Shown here piece after piece: positions 14,829 to 16,065 of a stretch of 16,065 bases of DNA. The translations under genes were made by a program, and so were the position numbers. Source of the stretch: Nitrososphaeria archaeon. Its GTDB lineage: Archaea; Thermoproteota; Nitrososphaeria; Conexivisphaerales; UBA164. The notes under the pieces are model-generated. The model worked only from the letters and a program-made list of their open reading frames with translations, was not told the DNA's origin and made no database searches. Location: contig JARVJW010000169.1 of the NCBI GenBank assembly GCA_029775955.1, forward strand, positions 1 to 16,065, in the 5' to 3' direction. Each line of letters starts with the position of its first letter. Within the stretch, counting starts at the first letter, position 1.

Positions 14829-15638
14829 TTAACTCACCACTGTTGTACCTTGAAACTTCATGCCATTTAAAGCTTTAACAAGGTTATCTTTATTATCAGA
14901 TGAGATAAATAAAACCTCCACACCCTTTGACACCAACTTTTCTGCTACCATAAGCTTGTAAGTTATTCCTCCCGTGGCATCAGGTGATAAAGTCTGAAGT
15001 TTAGATTTTGCCTCTTTAAATGTATAGGTTAAGTTACCATTAATTATTGGGACCTGGTCAATTTTAATTCCGTTATTATTTTTTAATGAAATTATACTTA
15101 TGAGGTTTCCGTTCGCATCAAGTATTCCATTTGATCTTATTATAAATATCACGCGCTTTAATCTTTGCAGATTTGCAAGTTTGCTGATTATTTCATCACC
15201 TCCAATTACTCTATACCCCTTACCTTTTTCATAAATTACATCGCCATAGGTTAGTGGGACTGCGCGGGCCTGGTAAAGGCCTTCCAAATCCGCTACCATT
15301 GACTCCAGGTGTTGTGGTGGGAAGAAAAAGATGCGGAGCCCGTGATCTATCAGGGAACGTTGCACCTTTCTGCTGAGATCAAGCATCGCAAGTCTAGTTA
15401 GAGACACACCTCTGACATCTTTGCTAAATGAAAAGCTGTTTAAACCATAAGCTGCAGCTACAGGGTGACCCCAAGACCCGCCTCCATGAACTATAAAAAG
15501 TCTATCGTTAAACTCTTCCAGTGCACCAGATATATTATTTATGGCAGTTTCATCAAAGCTGAATGTACGTTCCTTAAAAGTTATGCTTGACCCGCCAAGC
15601 TTTACCACTGTTAACATATCATATATGCCCATGATCAC
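14829..15638 (-). CDS. Isopentenyl phosphate kinase
   Basis: The enzyme phosphorylates isopentenyl phosphate to IPP, the last step of the archaeal alternative mevalonate routes, including the Thermoplasma 3-phosphate route. It belongs to the amino acid kinase fold. Motifs: VVKLGGSSIT at 11-20, VHGGGSWGH at 50-58 with the expected catalytic H58, PLTYGDV at 128-134, GGDEI at 146-150 and DATGGITYKL at 220-229. One block deviates: where relatives have DVDG before the nucleotide site, this one reads RSNG (168-171). Length 269 aa against about 245-260 in relatives. It is the first gene of the isoprenoid operon. The start may be the GTG at 15638, an ATG two codons later, or the ATG at residue 8; a GAGG 9 nt upstream favours the first two. 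No symbol is given because usage varies. Confidence 0.92.
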   Translation of the reverse strand: MIMGIYDMLTVVKLGGSSITFKERTFSFDETAINNISGALEEFNDRLFIVHGGGSWGHPVAAAYGLNSFSFSKDVRGVSLTRLAMLDLSRKVQRSLIDHGLRIFFFPPQHLESMVADLEGLYQARAVPLTYGDVIYEKGKGYRVIGGDEIISKLANLQRLKRVIFIIRSNGILDANGNLISIISLKNNNGIKIDQVPIINGNLTYTFKEAKSKLQTLSPDATGGITYKLMVAEKLVSKGVEVLFISSDNKDNLVKALNGMKFQGTTVVS

Positions 15639-15660
15639 ATAATTTAGCCTCTTGTTTATA

Positions 15661-15706
15661 GATTTATATCTTAGTCAGATGTATCTTATTCGGAAATTAT
15701 TATACC
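15661..15706 (-). promoter_or_regulatory. Candidate promoters of the isoprenoid/gltX operon
   Basis: Two TATA-like stretches lie upstream of the kinase gene on the minus strand. GATATAAATC (15661-15670) is centred about 27 nt before the GTG and would give an almost leaderless mRNA. GGTATAATAATTTCC (15692-15706) would start transcription near 15680 and keep the GAGG ribosome site in the leader. The second is within about 25 bp of the tnpB 3' structure, so the operon promoter lies directly next to the mobile element. Confidence 0.4.
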
Positions 15707-15729
15707 ACACTACGCAGCTCTGACATACT

Positions 15730-15768
15730 CTCCACCCTAAAGGGTTGGAGGTTCTAAGGTCTCCACCC
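15730..15768 (-). ncRNA. tnpB 3'-end hairpin region: likely guide-RNA scaffold / IS605 right end
   Basis: On the minus strand the motif GGGTGGAG occurs twice (15768-15761 and 15737-15730) with one near-complement, CTCCAACCC (15750-15742), between them. The middle copy can pair with either neighbour, giving two mutually exclusive stems with one bulged base; the 3' stem has a loop of 4-5 nt and is the typical imperfect hairpin of an IS200/IS605 right end. The first copy overlaps the last codons of tnpB. In known TnpB systems the guide RNA is made from the tnpB 3' end and runs past the right end, with the guide taken from the flanking DNA. Assignment here is by position and structure; the exact element end, probably a few bases beyond 15730, is not determined. 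Confidence 0.55.
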
Positions 15769-16065
15769 TTGTAGTTGCCTCTTTGGGGGTATCAGTGCTC
15801 CCCTTGCATGCAATTGACTTCCCATTAAAGGTGGACGCAATGCTATATTGAATGAAGCATTGGCATCAGCGTGGTCAACGTGCCCACATTGGCACTTGAA
15901 AACCTTCCCTGATCTGTTGCCTATATGTCCACACCTTGAACATTCCTGTGAAGTGTGATATGGATCAACATAGACAACGGGTATTCCTACTCTGGCTTTA
16001 TATTCTATCATTTGTTCAAGCTGATAGAATGACCAGCTATTCAAGGAATACCTGAAATTTCTGCT
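15754..16065 (-). CDS. tnpB: TnpB RNA-guided nuclease, C-terminal part (5' end beyond window)
   Basis: The open frame enters from the right edge of the window and ends at TAG 15756-15754, so only about 103 C-terminal codons are visible. It contains LNSWSFYQLEQMIEYKA, then VYVDPYHTSQECSRCGHIGN, FKCQCGH and DHADANASFNIA. This is the end of the RuvC fold with an inserted zinc ribbon (CxxC and CxC) and the third catalytic Asp in HADANAS, all intact. The last 25 residues (QLHARGALIPPKRQLQGWRP) are a basic, proline-containing tail whose codons overlap the probable guide-RNA scaffold. There is no stop or frameshift in the visible part, in contrast to the broken N-terminal copy at the left end of the window. 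Whether the whole gene is intact and whether a tnpA accompanies it cannot be seen. Confidence 0.9.
   Translation of the reverse strand, partial: SRNFRYSLNSWSFYQLEQMIEYKARVGIPVVYVDPYHTSQECSRCGHIGNRSGKVFKCQCGHVDHADANASFNIALRPPLMGSQLHARGALIPPKRQLQGWRP

Noticed and set aside
15730..15768. Short repeats at the tnpB 3' end as a CRISPR array
   Set aside because: There are only two 8-bp direct copies with an inverted copy between them and no spacer-sized units. A tnpB right-end/guide-RNA structure explains them better. No CRISPR array, rRNA or tRNA gene was recognised elsewhere in the window.

Overview
The window looks like a chromosomal segment of a Thermoplasmatales-type (acidophilic, wall-less) euryarchaeon. 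The reasons are a two-subunit 2-oxoacid:ferredoxin oxidoreductase with a fused gamma-alpha chain, an archaeal glutamyl-tRNA synthetase, isopentenyl phosphate kinase with type 2 IPP isomerase and a short-chain archaeal prenyl synthase, TATA-like promoter elements, and purine-rich GGAGG/GGTGA ribosome binding sites. The assignment to the order is inference from gene content; no rRNA is present.

Layout. Positions 1-600 hold decayed IS200/IS605-type material: the N-terminal half of a tnpB broken by a stop and a frameshift (minus strand), and a possible divergent tnpA remnant. Positions 571-5221 are a compact minus-strand operon, read from high to low coordinates: ferredoxin oxidoreductase alpha, beta, an unknown 85-aa protein, RNase Z, and an unknown 279-aa protein that overlaps RNase Z by 56 nt. 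Positions 5288-6580 encode a DEAD-box RNA helicase. Positions 6638-7549 are a dead, roughly 912-bp DDE-transposon copy bounded by 15-bp inverted repeats. Its left end lies a few bases upstream of the helicase promoter.

Positions 7774-9574 carry the only intact plus-strand gene, a 553-aa acyl-CoA dehydrogenase. It is followed, with an 8-nt overlap, by a 48-codon stump of an acyl-CoA synthetase (AMP-binding enzyme), so an acyl-CoA oxidation operon appears to have been truncated here. Positions 9693-15638 are a second compact minus-strand block, read from high to low coordinates: isopentenyl phosphate kinase, type 2 IPP isomerase, geranylgeranyl-type prenyl synthase, GluRS and SufB. The first four join or overlap end to end. 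Positions 15720-16065 are the 3' end of an apparently intact tnpB that runs off the window, with a terminal repeated-stem structure that probably belongs to its guide RNA / right end.

How the genes work together. The isoprenoid genes take isopentenyl phosphate to IPP, DMAPP and then a C20 prenyl diphosphate for ether lipids. The oxidoreductase makes acyl-CoA and reduced ferredoxin. SufB is part of the Fe-S assembly machinery that such ferredoxin enzymes need. RNase Z, GluRS and the helicase are RNA and translation functions. No wholly new system is evident. The best leads are the two unknown proteins in the RNase Z operon, the truncated acyl-CoA synthetase, the unusual IPK nucleotide loop, and the tnpB 3' RNA structure.
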